Origin: Bin5 sp034422415
GTDB taxonomy: Bacteria > Chloroflexota > Anaerolineae > Caldilineales > Caldilineaceae
Assembly: GCA_965202955.1 (NCBI GenBank)
Contig: OZ241871.1
Span: 310,001-374,000, forward strand
Reading direction: 5' to 3'
Length of the DNA stretch: 64,000 bases
Both the position numbers and the translations under genes were made by a program. Below, piece after piece: positions 1 through 8,829 of this stretch; position 1 is the first letter of the stretch; every line of letters starts with the position of its first letter. The notes below the pieces were generated by a model. That model was not told the origin of the DNA. It worked only from the letters and a program-made list of their open reading frames with translations, and did not search any database.

Positions 1-1137
1 GTCATAGCCGCCCCGCTCCTGGTTTTCGAGGAAGAGGGGGAGATTGACGATGTCGATGTGCCGGGCCTGGAAGTCGTATTCTCCGGCGACGGCCCGCAGG
101 TTGATCACGTCAACCGACTCCGCCACCTCCAATACAATGTAGTCGTGGTAGGGGAGCTGATTGCCCGCTGTGTCCACTTCCCAGTAATAGGGATTACGCT
201 CCAGCACCCAGCTCGGATTGTTGATTGCGATCGAGGTTGTCCAGGGCGTGACAGCGGGCAGGTCAGGATTGCCCTGCCAGCTCATCTTTGATTTGAGCAG
301 ATTGACCCAGTTGTCAAAGCCTGCCTCGTCAGCCTGGGCGTCGACCTGCTCCTGCGAAGTATAGCTGGGAAGGTACTGCTTCAGGTAGTGCGCCGGCGCA
401 AAACCTCCCATGCCTGTATGTCCCCAATTGGCCTGGCTGGCAATTAGTGAGAAGCCGGCCAGCGCCTGGTGGAAGAGGAAATTGGGCGACGGCAATATGT
501 ACTTGACCGTCGTTTCGTCTACAGCCACGACCTGGCTGCCGACCGGCAGGTCTACGCCGGGGACCGCAATGATCTCTGTATTGCTGTAGATGTCGTCGAA
601 CCAGAAGACAAAGTCAGCGGAGGTGAAGGGCGCGCCATCGGACCATCTCATTCCCTTGCGGAGGAAGATCGTCCATTCGGTGCCATCGTCGCTGCGTTCC
701 CAGCCTTTGGCGATGTTGGGAATGACCTCGGTCATATCATACTTCCAGAACAGGATGTGATCATGGGCGCCGTAGCGCTTGGGGTTCCAGGCGTCGCCCG
801 GTCCAGTGAAACCGCGGCGTACAATGCCACCGTACTGACCGATTTCATTGAGGGGCCTGAGCACCAGCGGTTCCTGCGGCAATCGCTCCTCGACGGGGGG
901 AAGTTTGCCCGCATCGACCATCTCCTGGAGCATCGGCGCGTCATCGTATGAGTCGGGCCACTCGGCCGGGTCGAGAACGACCTCCGGCCCTGACAGGCCT
1001 TCCCTGATAAGCTCGCGTCCGATTGGAATCGGGGTGGGGGTTACTACGACCTCAACCTCTACGACCTCTGCCCCGCACGCTGTAAGCAGCAAGGCGGCGA
1101 TCATCAGACATGCGAAAGCATGGGATAGGTTACGCAT
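1..1137 (-). CDS. Family 5 (peptide/oligosaccharide-type) ABC substrate-binding lipoprotein, C-terminus cut by window edge
   Basis: Extracytoplasmic solute receptor of the SBP_bac_5 (DppA/OppA) family, feeding an ABC importer whose permeases are not in the window. Reading the minus strand, 379 codons are open to the window edge. The start is ATG at 1137 with GGAGGAG just upstream. A Sec signal peptide ends in a lipobox (LLTAC) with the lipid-attachment Cys at residue 21. Family features follow, including the WSDGAPFTSADF segment where these receptors typically read 'W.DG.P.TA.D', then WVLERNPYYWEVD (family 'NP.Y' motif). It is the last gene of a long minus-strand series but is separated from the SDR gene by about 890 bases, so it may have its own promoter. 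Family 5 receptors in related bacteria bind peptides or oligosaccharides; substrate unknown. Confidence 0.9.
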   Translation of the reverse strand, partial: MRNLSHAFACLMIAALLLTACGAEVVEVEVVVTPTPIPIGRELIREGLSGPEVVLDPAEWPDSYDDAPMLQEMVDAGKLPPVEERLPQEPLVLRPLNEIGQYGGIVRRGFTGPGDAWNPKRYGAHDHILFWKYDMTEVIPNIAKGWERSDDGTEWTIFLRKGMRWSDGAPFTSADFVFWFDDIYSNTEIIAVPGVDLPVGSQVVAVDETTVKYILPSPNFLFHQALAGFSLIASQANWGHTGMGGFAPAHYLKQYLPSYTSQEQVDAQADEAGFDNWVNLLKSKMSWQGNPDLPAVTPWTTSIAINNPSWVLERNPYYWEVDTAGNQLPYHDYIVLEVAESVDVINLRAVAGEYDFQARHIDIVNLPLFLENQERGGYD

Positions 1138-2024
1138 TTTCTCCTCCGGTCCTTTGTACTTCATAGCGGTATGAAGGTGACACGTATTGCTTCTGCTTTC
1201 GACACGAACATAAGCCGGCATTCAGATTCGTTCAGGCGGCACTGAGAATCTCGACGAGTAATCTGTCTGGTCACCTCCTTTGCGGCGCGGCATGCAGCGC
1301 GAAAGTCCAGGCTCAGACGGGGAAAAGGGGAAGAATGCATCCCGTCTGATTCCGACTGATATCCCTCTGTTGGGTTGTAGACAATATCATATATTCTATG
1401 GTCCCGCAACCACCCGGAATTTGCGGCAGTTCCCTACATTTTTGGAAAACAAGCCCCTGCACCCTAGCCCCCCGGGGCTCCCGGCAACTGCAAGAGCCAC
1501 CATCTCTTGGTACTGTTTTGCGCAACCTAAGTCAACGCGGCCGCAGTCCCGCCCCCAGGCTGGTATTCAACCTGATATGGGGGCGCCGCCCGCGTTGAGA
1601 AGGAGCTTCCGGCTTTCTGTTGGCGGCTCCCTCAGTCCCGTCAGCTTGTCGCTGTGAACTGCTCCCGCACTGAACCGCACCCGCAGTCCAGCCGACAGGG
1701 GCCAGGCAGGCGCGCGCAACATGCCGGCTGCGAAGCGCGCTGAATCGGATGACAGGCCGGCGTTCTGCCCGCCATCTGCTTGCGATTACATCTGCCAGTC
1801 AGAAGGTGAAAGGTATATTCCGCTGAGTGGTCTTCTCAGGCAGTCGAAAACACATGCTTTGAGGACGGGCGAACCGCACGCCAACCGACCGTGAGAACTC
1901 CTGTCTTGGGGACTGATGGATGCAGGCCGGATGGTACGCCAGGCCAGGAAAGGGCGGCCGCCAAGAGCCCTGGCTCGCCGCCTGTCTGCTTCCAAGGGAA
2001 CAACCGCAATTGCCCCCCATGACC
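1138..2024. other. Intergenic region without a convincing gene
   Basis: About 890 bases between the SDR and the SBP. Short frames here have no recognisable protein, and no clean -35/-10 pair was found. An AT-rich patch near 1383-1400 could hold a minus-strand -10. A minus-strand AAAGGAGG sequence at about 1272-1279 resembles a ribosome binding site but has no well-spaced start codon behind it. Confidence 0.5.
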
Positions 2025-2855
2025 TCAAACGCCCGGAACGTAACCCTGGCCCCACTGCTCTTGGCGCGTCTCGCGAAAGTCGCCCGTGTTGGGCATGATC
2101 GCGAGCTGGCCGCCGTCGATTACAACTGTCTGCCCAACAATGTAGCGGTTTTCCTCCGAGGCCAAAAATATGGCGAGCTTACCCACATCGTGCGGCGCCC
2201 CCAGCACACCGGCCGGGATCTCTCCGGCGGCCGCCTCCTGGTCGAAATCTCCCAGCACTTTGAGATGGTTTTCCACAAGGATCCAGCCCGGCGCGATCGC
2301 GTTCACCCGTACGCCTTTCTGCGCCAGCTCCAGGGCCAGCACCCGCGTGAAGCCGACAATCGCGGCCTTGGTGCCGGCGTATACAGTGTGCTCCGTCATT
2401 CCGGCAAAGGCGTGGACCGAGGTCAGGTTTACCACCGCGCCGTCCCCCTGCTCGATCATGCCGGGCGCGACGGCCTGCGTCAGGAAAAACATGCCGCGTA
2501 TATTGACATTGTAGAGCGTGTCGAACTGTTCCGGCGTCACCTGCAGAAATGGCCTGTTCATCGTGATGCCGGCATTGTTCACCAGCACGTCGATCCCCCC
2601 CAGGAAATCGCGCGCCCTCGCCGCCAGGGTCCGGACCTCCTCGATTTCGCCCAGGTCTGCCTTGAACGCATCGGCCTTTCCGCCGGCCCGCCTGATCTCG
2701 TCAACCGCGCTGGCCGCGCCCCCCTCGCTGTGCGCATAGTGCAGCACGACCGCCGCGCCCTCTTTGGCAAACTCGAGCGCGACCCCGCGCCCAATCCCCG
2801 TACCCGACCCGGTTACGAGCACTCGTTTTCCTTCCATCTTACCCGTCTGCGTCAT
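2025..2855 (-). CDS. SDR-family NAD(P)-dependent oxidoreductase
   Basis: Classical short-chain dehydrogenase/reductase of 276 residues, the normal length. The Rossmann cofactor motif TGSGTGIGRG lies near residue 15, the NNAG motif near residue 90, the catalytic Ser in the VNLTSVHAF stretch, and the catalytic Tyr/Lys pair in YAGTKA. The ending VVIDGGQ is also typical. It should oxidise or reduce a hydroxyl/keto group on a small substrate. The start was set at ATG 2855, because AGGAGATG lies just upstream; a TTG at 2876 would extend the frame but overlaps that site. It lies 80 bases downstream of the DegT aminotransferase on the same strand, suggesting co-transcription. The exact substrate cannot be read from sequence. 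Confidence 0.9.
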   Translation of the reverse strand: MTQTGKMEGKRVLVTGSGTGIGRGVALEFAKEGAAVVLHYAHSEGGAASAVDEIRRAGGKADAFKADLGEIEEVRTLAARARDFLGGIDVLVNNAGITMNRPFLQVTPEQFDTLYNVNIRGMFFLTQAVAPGMIEQGDGAVVNLTSVHAFAGMTEHTVYAGTKAAIVGFTRVLALELAQKGVRVNAIAPGWILVENHLKVLGDFDQEAAAGEIPAGVLGAPHDVGKLAIFLASEENRYIVGQTVVIDGGQLAIMPNTGDFRETRQEQWGQGYVPGV

Positions 2856-2935
2856 TATCTCATCTCCTGTTGACAACGGAACGGACCCTCGACAGAACTC
2901 ACTTTCGCCTGGAATCCCGGCCAGCGGCGGCGTCC

Positions 2936-4228
2936 TCAGGTCTCCAACAGTTCATCGAGGTTGTCAAACACCTTGTGGAACGCCTCGGCGTAACACTCCA
3001 TCAGCGCCATGTCCTGGATCGTGATCGAGTGGCGCTCGTCATGCACGGCAAGGGTGGTCTCAAACATGCGCAGCGCCTGTGGGTAGTCCTGCGGATCGTA
3101 CGTTACGTCTCCATCGTAATGGGGCGACCGCCAGGGGTATCCGTTGCCGTACCCTATGTCGCGATCTCGGAAGATCGGAAAGGCCGGCATCGGCTCATAG
3201 TGCCACAGGCTCACAGTGACGCCTTCGGCCTCGAGCGCATCCAGCAGCCGGTCGCGTAGACGGGCGGGCGCCATCTCCAACCCCAGCGTCTCCGGGTCAA
3301 AGCCCAACCGATACTTGTAATAGATGGTCGTACGGTCTTCGGGCACAAAAGGCGTTTGCAGGCCGCTGATACTGCTCAACTGCTCGGAGAGGAATGCCGC
3401 GTTCCGCTGCGCGATGGCGTTGTACTGAGGCAGCCGTTTCAACTGGCTGCGGGCAAAGGCCGCCGGCATCTCCTGCAGCCGGTAGTTCCAGCCAATTGAA
3501 TGACAGGCGTAGGAGCGAAACCTCCTATCCTGGTCGTCGAGCTTCTCGCCAAAGGTTCGCAACATCTTGGCCCGCTCGGCGTATTCTTCGTTGTCCGTCA
3601 GCAGAAGTCCTCCCTCGCCGCCGGAAAGGTTCTTGGTCGCGTTGAGGCTGAAACCACCCAGGTCGCCGATTGTGCCCGCCATTTTCCCTTTGTAGGTGCT
3701 TCCGTGCGCCTGGCAGGCATCTTCGACAACCGCCAGGCCATACTTCTCGGCCAGGGCCAGGATCTCGTCCATGTCCGCAGGCAGGCCGTGCATATGGACC
3801 GGCAGCAACGCTTTCGTGCGCTCGGAGATCTTCTCTTCAATCTTGGAAGCGTCTATGTTGAAGGTGCGCGGGTCGATGTCGACAAAGACGGGGATCGCCT
3901 GCTGCTGCAATATGGGGAGACAGGTGCCCGAAAAGGAAAAGGCGGTCGTGATCACCTCGTCGCCAGGTTGAACGCCGGCAGCGAAAAGGGCCGTGTGCAG
4001 CGCTGCCGTCCCGCTGTTGAATGCGAGCGCATGCTTGCTCCCATTGAAAGCCGCCCAATCTTCCTGCAGTGCTGCCGCCTCGGGACCGTGGTCCTGGCCG
4101 GTCAGAATATTCCGGTCAAGCACCGCCATGACCGCGTCCTTGTCCTCCTGCGTGATATCGGGCCACAGCCTCTTGAGCCCTTCAGGCACCGCGCGCGCGC
4201 CGCCGTTTATCGCCAATCGGCCCTTCAT
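2936..4228 (-). CDS. DegT/DnrJ/EryC1/StrS-family PLP aminotransferase
   Basis: 430 residues, standard for this fold-type I family, which usually transfers an amino group to keto-sugars. The PLP-binding Lys is Lys199 in the FSLNATKNLSGGEGG context. Upstream are the cofactor-contacting stretches NSGTAALHTAL (about residues 71-81) and VVEDACQAHG (about 167-176), where Asp stacks with the pyridine ring. It lies 48 bases behind the M24-like gene and before the SDR, so probably acts in the same pathway. Members of the family work either in sugar biosynthesis (cell wall, antibiotic) or, as suggested here by importer neighbours, on an imported amino- or keto-sugar. Direction of reaction unknown. Confidence 0.9.
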   Translation of the reverse strand: MKGRLAINGGARAVPEGLKRLWPDITQEDKDAVMAVLDRNILTGQDHGPEAAALQEDWAAFNGSKHALAFNSGTAALHTALFAAGVQPGDEVITTAFSFSGTCLPILQQQAIPVFVDIDPRTFNIDASKIEEKISERTKALLPVHMHGLPADMDEILALAEKYGLAVVEDACQAHGSTYKGKMAGTIGDLGGFSLNATKNLSGGEGGLLLTDNEEYAERAKMLRTFGEKLDDQDRRFRSYACHSIGWNYRLQEMPAAFARSQLKRLPQYNAIAQRNAAFLSEQLSSISGLQTPFVPEDRTTIYYKYRLGFDPETLGLEMAPARLRDRLLDALEAEGVTVSLWHYEPMPAFPIFRDRDIGYGNGYPWRSPHYDGDVTYDPQDYPQALRMFETTLAVHDERHSITIQDMALMECYAEAFHKVFDNLDELLET

Positions 4229-4276
4229 TTTCGTAATCCTCCTTCTTGGCTGATGTCCAGACCTGTGGAAATCAAG

Positions 4277-5680
4277 TTACCCCCCCGCTGTCATCGCCTG
4301 GCCAGGGTCGAGCGCAAATGGCTGTAACATCGCGGCCATGTTAGAAAATGGCAGCACCTCAGGCTTCAGCCGGATGCCGAGCACATCCTGCATAAAGGCA
4401 CGACGGGCCTGCACTCGCTGCCAGAGCTCCGGATAACCTGCGGCCAGCTCATCACGCAACGGTTCATCGGCCAGCGCGATCGTGTCCTCCGCATTGGTCG
4501 TGTGCAGATGCGGAGCGACCACGGGAATAATGTCGCACTGGATCAACATGCCGGACCGCAGACGCAGTTCGGATCCCGCGTATATCGGCGAGTCCACCCA
4601 CTCATCCAGGTGGATCAGATGGCCAGGGTTGAGCGCAATTCCGATCTCGTGCCCCGCCAGCGCATCCTCCACCACCGCCTGCAAGGCAGCGCCCGTCACA
4701 CCGATACCAATCTCTTCATACCACGCGGCGACCGCGCCAAAATATGGCTGCACCAGGCGCTCGACGTAGGCCGCGCTCTCGGACGGCAACTCCGAAGCGT
4801 CTGATACCACAAAGCCGCCGCGCGCGGTCAACCCGCCGCGCAGCCCGAAGGCCACGAAGAAAGGATCGCCGTGTTCGATTATTCGGCTGGTCGGACTCGA
4901 AAGCCCCAGCCGCGCCCGCGGGCCCGACGAGAGCATCAGGTGCGCCGATAACGGCAGGCCGTTCAGCTTTAAGCTGTGGGCCGCCTCCAATTCGGTCACC
5001 CCGGGCTGCAACAGCTCGATCAGATCGCGCACCGACTGCGAGCAGTGCGCGGAGGCAAACTCAAAAGCCGCAAGCTGGTCGGCGCTGTTCTGGCTGCGCA
5101 GACCGTCGGCCGGGTTCATGAAGATCGAAGTCGCATTGGTCACCAGTCGGGCGTCGCCCGTCAATGCTCGCACCGTGTCAACGAGAAACGCCGGCCCCTC
5201 CAGCCAGTGGTCCGGGTCATCGCTCTCGATCGCGCTGGCATACTTCCAGCCCACCATCCCAACCCGTTTGCCGCCTCCGATGCCGCACGCCTGAAGGACC
5301 GGTTCCAGCCTCGGGCTGTCGCCGCGCTTCTGCCCCGGCAGGCTGAACCCCTGGTAAAGCCGCCGCTCGAGGTCGACCGGCACCAGTTCGGCGTAGGTCA
5401 ACCCCTCGTTACCCAAAATCAGGTCCGGCTTGCCCCCTTCGCAGTCTATGACCAGCAGCGCCTCCTCAAAGCGGGGATCGTGATCGGTGAGGTAGGCAAG
5501 GTTGGCAAAGTGTTCGCGATCGCCGTAGACGAGCAGAAGGTTGAGCCCTGCCTGGACCGCCCGCGCCCGCGCCATTTCGATTCGAGCCTCGTACTCGGCG
5601 CGGCCAACCGCCGGCTGGCTGCGCGGCAATCCGAAGTCGGGCGGCGCGACGGAGGCGAGTCTGATACGGTCATGGGACAT
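4277..5680 (-). CDS. M24-family (creatinase/Xaa-Pro peptidase fold) protein with degenerate metal site
   Basis: 467 residues. The N-terminal half resembles the creatinase/prolidase N-domain (RAEYEARIEMARARA and LLVYGDREHFANLAYLTDHDPRF are typical). The C-terminal half has the pita-bread layout. The usual five metal ligands (D, D, H, E, E) are only partly present. The region that should carry the two Asp reads FVAFGLRGGLTARGGFVV. The His segment survives (NPGHLIHLDEW). The first Glu appears as Asp in LIQCDIIP. The last Glu remains in NAEDTIAL. It may therefore be catalytically inactive as a metallopeptidase, or use altered chemistry. ATG 5680 was chosen for the GAGGAGA site just before it; a longer frame upstream overlaps the M20 gene. 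It follows the M20 peptidase by 26 bases, implying one transcript. Confidence 0.8.
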   Translation of the reverse strand: MSHDRIRLASVAPPDFGLPRSQPAVGRAEYEARIEMARARAVQAGLNLLLVYGDREHFANLAYLTDHDPRFEEALLVIDCEGGKPDLILGNEGLTYAELVPVDLERRLYQGFSLPGQKRGDSPRLEPVLQACGIGGGKRVGMVGWKYASAIESDDPDHWLEGPAFLVDTVRALTGDARLVTNATSIFMNPADGLRSQNSADQLAAFEFASAHCSQSVRDLIELLQPGVTELEAAHSLKLNGLPLSAHLMLSSGPRARLGLSSPTSRIIEHGDPFFVAFGLRGGLTARGGFVVSDASELPSESAAYVERLVQPYFGAVAAWYEEIGIGVTGAALQAVVEDALAGHEIGIALNPGHLIHLDEWVDSPIYAGSELRLRSGMLIQCDIIPVVAPHLHTTNAEDTIALADEPLRDELAAGYPELWQRVQARRAFMQDVLGIRLKPEVLPFSNMAAMLQPFALDPGQAMTAGG

Positions 5681-5706
5681 GGCAGGTCTCCTCAAGGGTT
5701 CCTTTC

Positions 5707-6888
5707 TCAATCCGAGTGCCGGCCGCAGGTCGCCGCCAAGCCGGCGATCAGCACCGTCCGGGGAACCACTGTGCTCAGATCGAGGTACTCGTCGCGCGTG
5801 TGGTACAGCGCGCCGAAGGGCGCCAGGCCGCACAGCGTCGGCGTCCCCGCGACCGCGCTGTAGCAGCCGTCCGAAGTGCCTCCGCAGAACGTGTCCTTGA
5901 GTTCGACACCGAGCAGCCGTCCAATCGACTGCGCCGTCTCCACCAGCCGCGGCGACTGCGGGCCGCGCTCCATCGGCGGATGCGACATGCCGCCGCTAAG
6001 CGCAGCCGAAGTGCCGGCCACCCAGACACGTTCCGCAACTGCGCGAAAGTGGGCGTCCACCAGCTCTGCTTCCTCCACCGTCTCCACCCGCACATCGATC
6101 TCCGCGCGGGCGTAGTCCGGCACGATGTTGGGACGCTGGCCGCCTTCGATCGTTGAAACACTGACAGTCAACACCTCGCTCTCGCTCGCGATCTGCCGGC
6201 ACGCGTTCAGCTTGAGACACAACTCCTCGATGGCGTTATGCCCCTTCTCCGGCTCGACGCCGGCATGGGCGTTCTTGCCGTTCACACGCAGGTCGTAATA
6301 CATCAGCCCCGCCCGCTGGCTGATGATCTCATCCGGGTTGGACGGCGCCTCCAGGATCAGGGCCGCGTCCCTGCCCTGCGCCAGCGCCCGAATGACCTCC
6401 TTCGAAAAGGGCGAGCCGACCTCCTCATCGCCGTTGCAGAGCAGCGTGATCTCGGCAAAATCGTCGTATCCTGTCGCCCGTAAGGCCTTGAGCGCGTAAT
6501 ACCCGGCCAGGCTGCCGCTGGCATTGTCAACCACCCCCGGACCCATCGCCCGCGTGCCCTCGATCCGCAGCGGCCAGCCTGCCGCCGCCTGCGCAGGCCA
6601 GACCGTGTCGAGATGGGCGACGAGCAGGGCGCGCCCCTGTCCCCGCCCCCGCAACGAGCCGGCGACCGCCATGCCGTAATCGTCGCTCGGGTAGGTCGCC
6701 GTCTCGCAGCCCAGGTCGTCCATCTTGCCGAGCATCCAGTGGGCCGCCGCGTCGACTCCTGCCTTATATTCCGAACCGCGGTCTCGCGCCACCAGCCAGG
6801 CAAGGTCCGACTGAAATTCGGGCATCCACCCCGCAAGCGTATGTTCAAGGCGGCCTATCAATTCAGCGTCAACGAGCTCCGGTGTCAT
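5707..6888 (-). CDS. M20-family metallopeptidase (ArgE/DapE/carboxypeptidase G2-like)
   Basis: 393 residues, zinc-dependent amidohydrolase/peptidase. Expected ligands are visible: His-x-Asp in LLVAHLDTVWP, the bridging Asp in GPGVVDNASG, the Glu-Glu pair in CNGDEEVGSP (general base and ligand), and a late His in GALYHTRDEY. The central dimerisation-domain segment (NGKNAHAGVEPEKG) is present. The start ATG 6888 has GGAGGG close upstream; it falls 19 bases after the stop of the permease gene. The position directly downstream of SBP-MalF-MalG suggests it hydrolyses an amide or peptide bond in the imported compound. This would be consistent with the neighbouring M24-like protein and aminotransferase. 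Confidence 0.9.
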   Translation of the reverse strand: MTPELVDAELIGRLEHTLAGWMPEFQSDLAWLVARDRGSEYKAGVDAAAHWMLGKMDDLGCETATYPSDDYGMAVAGSLRGRGQGRALLVAHLDTVWPAQAAAGWPLRIEGTRAMGPGVVDNASGSLAGYYALKALRATGYDDFAEITLLCNGDEEVGSPFSKEVIRALAQGRDAALILEAPSNPDEIISQRAGLMYYDLRVNGKNAHAGVEPEKGHNAIEELCLKLNACRQIASESEVLTVSVSTIEGGQRPNIVPDYARAEIDVRVETVEEAELVDAHFRAVAERVWVAGTSAALSGGMSHPPMERGPQSPRLVETAQSIGRLLGVELKDTFCGGTSDGCYSAVAGTPTLCGLAPFGALYHTRDEYLDLSTVVPRTVLIAGLAATCGRHSD

Positions 6889-6907
6889 CTTCCCTCCATG
6901 CCCTTCT

Positions 6908-7765
6908 TCACTTGACCGCACCGCTCGTCATCCCCTGCACAACGTAGCGCTGGAACACGATGAAAATCAGCGCCAGGGGAAGGCTCGTGACCGTGGAAAG
7001 GGCCATGATCGAATTCCAGTCGCGGGCGACATAACCGAAGAACTTGGCCAAGGCAATCGTGAGCGGCTGCGTATCCGGTGTGTCGGTCAGGATGATGGCC
7101 AGAATATACTCGTTCCAGGCCGCAATGAAGACAAAGGTGCCGATTCCGATGATCCCGGGCACCGAAATGGGAACCAGAACTCTCCAGACCGCCTGCAGAC
7201 GGGAACAGCCGTCGATCATGGCGGCCTCCTCCAGCTCAACAGGGATCGAGTCGATATAACCCTTCAGCAGCCAAATGGCGATCGGCATGGTAAAGGCCGC
7301 GTTGACCATCACAAGCCCGGGAATCGTGTCGCGCACGCCAAACGCGGCCGCAAGGCGAAAATAGGGAATGATCAGCAGTATGCGCGGGATCATCAGGATG
7401 CCGAGTATGCCGAGCAGCATCACCCTGCCGCCGCGCAGCCGAAAACGCGAAAAGGCGTAGGCAGCCAGATAACCAAGACCGACGCTGACCAACAGGGACG
7501 AGAACGCAAGAACTGTGCTGTTGCGAAAGTGGAGCTGGTTCTCGCCGTCCAGCACGACATTCGCAAAATGCTCATGCGTGACCTGCTGCGGAATCAGCTT
7601 CGGTGGATAGGCCAGGATCTCTGTGATCGGTCGTACGGCCGCGTTGATCATCAGCACAATCGGCGCCAGCATGATGGCGGCGCCCATGATTGTGACGGCG
7701 GCGACTACAAGCTGCTTAATTGTAATTGTCGGCCCACCGCCCAGCCTAAAAGCTTGTTTCGCCAC
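6908..7765 (-). CDS. Carbohydrate ABC transporter permease, MalG/CUT1 type
   Basis: 285-residue inner-membrane protein with about six hydrophobic segments. The cytoplasmic EAA loop that docks the ATPase reads ELEEAAMIDGCSRLQAVWRV, typical of CUT1 MalG-like subunits. The ending (VVQGMTSGAVK) is also characteristic. The start is GTG 7765 with GGGGGAGAGA before it, inside the end of the upstream permease gene (20-base overlap), which implies translational coupling. It pairs with the MalF-like gene and the SBP upstream. No ATPase gene is nearby. Confidence 0.93.
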   Translation of the reverse strand: MAKQAFRLGGGPTITIKQLVVAAVTIMGAAIMLAPIVLMINAAVRPITEILAYPPKLIPQQVTHEHFANVVLDGENQLHFRNSTVLAFSSLLVSVGLGYLAAYAFSRFRLRGGRVMLLGILGILMIPRILLIIPYFRLAAAFGVRDTIPGLVMVNAAFTMPIAIWLLKGYIDSIPVELEEAAMIDGCSRLQAVWRVLVPISVPGIIGIGTFVFIAAWNEYILAIILTDTPDTQPLTIALAKFFGYVARDWNSIMALSTVTSLPLALIFIVFQRYVVQGMTSGAVK

Positions 7766-8726
7766 TCTCTCCCCCGCGCGAAAGCAGTTTGACGTAAACG
7801 ACGATGAGAACGAGCAGGGTCAACAACATCAATGTACTCACGGCCGAGCCGTAGCCGAGGTTGCCGTCGAGCATGCCGGTCTTGTAGACGTAGTAGGTGA
7901 TCGTCTCGGTCCGCCTGAGGGGGCCGCCGCGCGTCAACAGCTGCACCAAATCAAGCTGGCCAAATGTAAAGATGAAATCGATCGTGGTGACCGCGAGCAG
8001 AATGGTGCGCAGCTGCGGCAGCGTAACGTGTCGAAATCGTTTCAGCGCGTTGGCTCCGTCCACTTTGGCCGCCTCGTACAGCTCAGGGGGTATCGCCTGC
8101 AGGCCTCCCAAAATGATGATCATGAAGAATGGGTACGACAACCAGGTATTGATGGCGACCAGGGACGACATCGCCAGGCGCGGGCTGCCAGCCAGGAAAG
8201 GAATCGGCGCCGACTGGCCCAGAATCCCGACCACCACGTAGTTGACCGGGCCGGTCTGATGCAATAGCAATGCCCACATCAGCGCCGAGGCCGGCGTCGA
8301 AAAGACCCAGGGCAGGATCAACAGCCCGCGCATGAAGTTTCGAAGACCGGTGCTGAACCAGGTCTCGTTCAGAAGCAGGGCAAATCCAAGGCCGATCAGA
8401 AGGTGCAGCACCAGCGCCGGAACTGTGAACGCGACCACCGCCCGCACACTGTTCCAGAACCACTTGTCATCCAGCGCTTCACGGTAATGCTCCAGGCCGA
8501 CAAATATCCACTCGCCCGCCTTGAGGTCGGTGAAGCTCATCTGCACTGTGCGCGTCAGCGGGTAAACTGTGAGCAGGATCAGAAACAGGAGCGCAGGGGC
8601 CACGAGAAAGTAGCCCGTCAACTCACGGCGTATCCTTAACCATTGTGAAGGGCGGGGCCGGCCGCGACTGTCTCTTGCGCTGCTGGCCGGTGGGTTGGCG
8701 ACCGCGGGACCACTCTCTTGGGGCAT
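7746..8726 (-). CDS. Sugar ABC transporter permease, MalF/UgpA type
   Basis: 326-residue membrane permease. After a Pro/Ser-rich cytoplasmic N-terminus (about 40 residues) come six hydrophobic segments; the first reads YFLVAPALLFLILL. The EAA-type loop is ELYEAAKVDGANALKRFRHV. ATG 8726 is chosen because GAGGAG lies upstream; the longer frame to 8807 would run into a Pro/Arg-rich non-membrane leader. It forms the transmembrane heterodimer with the following MalG-like gene. It lies 103 bases after the SBP gene. Confidence 0.92.
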   Translation of the reverse strand: MPQESGPAVANPPASSARDSRGRPRPSQWLRIRRELTGYFLVAPALLFLILLTVYPLTRTVQMSFTDLKAGEWIFVGLEHYREALDDKWFWNSVRAVVAFTVPALVLHLLIGLGFALLLNETWFSTGLRNFMRGLLILPWVFSTPASALMWALLLHQTGPVNYVVVGILGQSAPIPFLAGSPRLAMSSLVAINTWLSYPFFMIIILGGLQAIPPELYEAAKVDGANALKRFRHVTLPQLRTILLAVTTIDFIFTFGQLDLVQLLTRGGPLRRTETITYYVYKTGMLDGNLGYGSAVSTLMLLTLLVLIVVYVKLLSRGGESGETSF

Positions 8727-8829
8727 GTCGCTCCTCGCGAGGAGACTACTCGAACCGCGCCCCGTGGCCGGATTCCGGCGCTCACGGGGCGCGGTGCACT
8801 TACACACAGGGAAAAACTATGTGGAATCC

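Noticed and set aside
1271..1281. Strong ribosome-binding-site-like sequence on the minus strand (AAAGGAGGTGA)
   Set aside because: The only close start codon (GTG) overlaps it, and the frame behind it has no protein features. It is likely a chance match.
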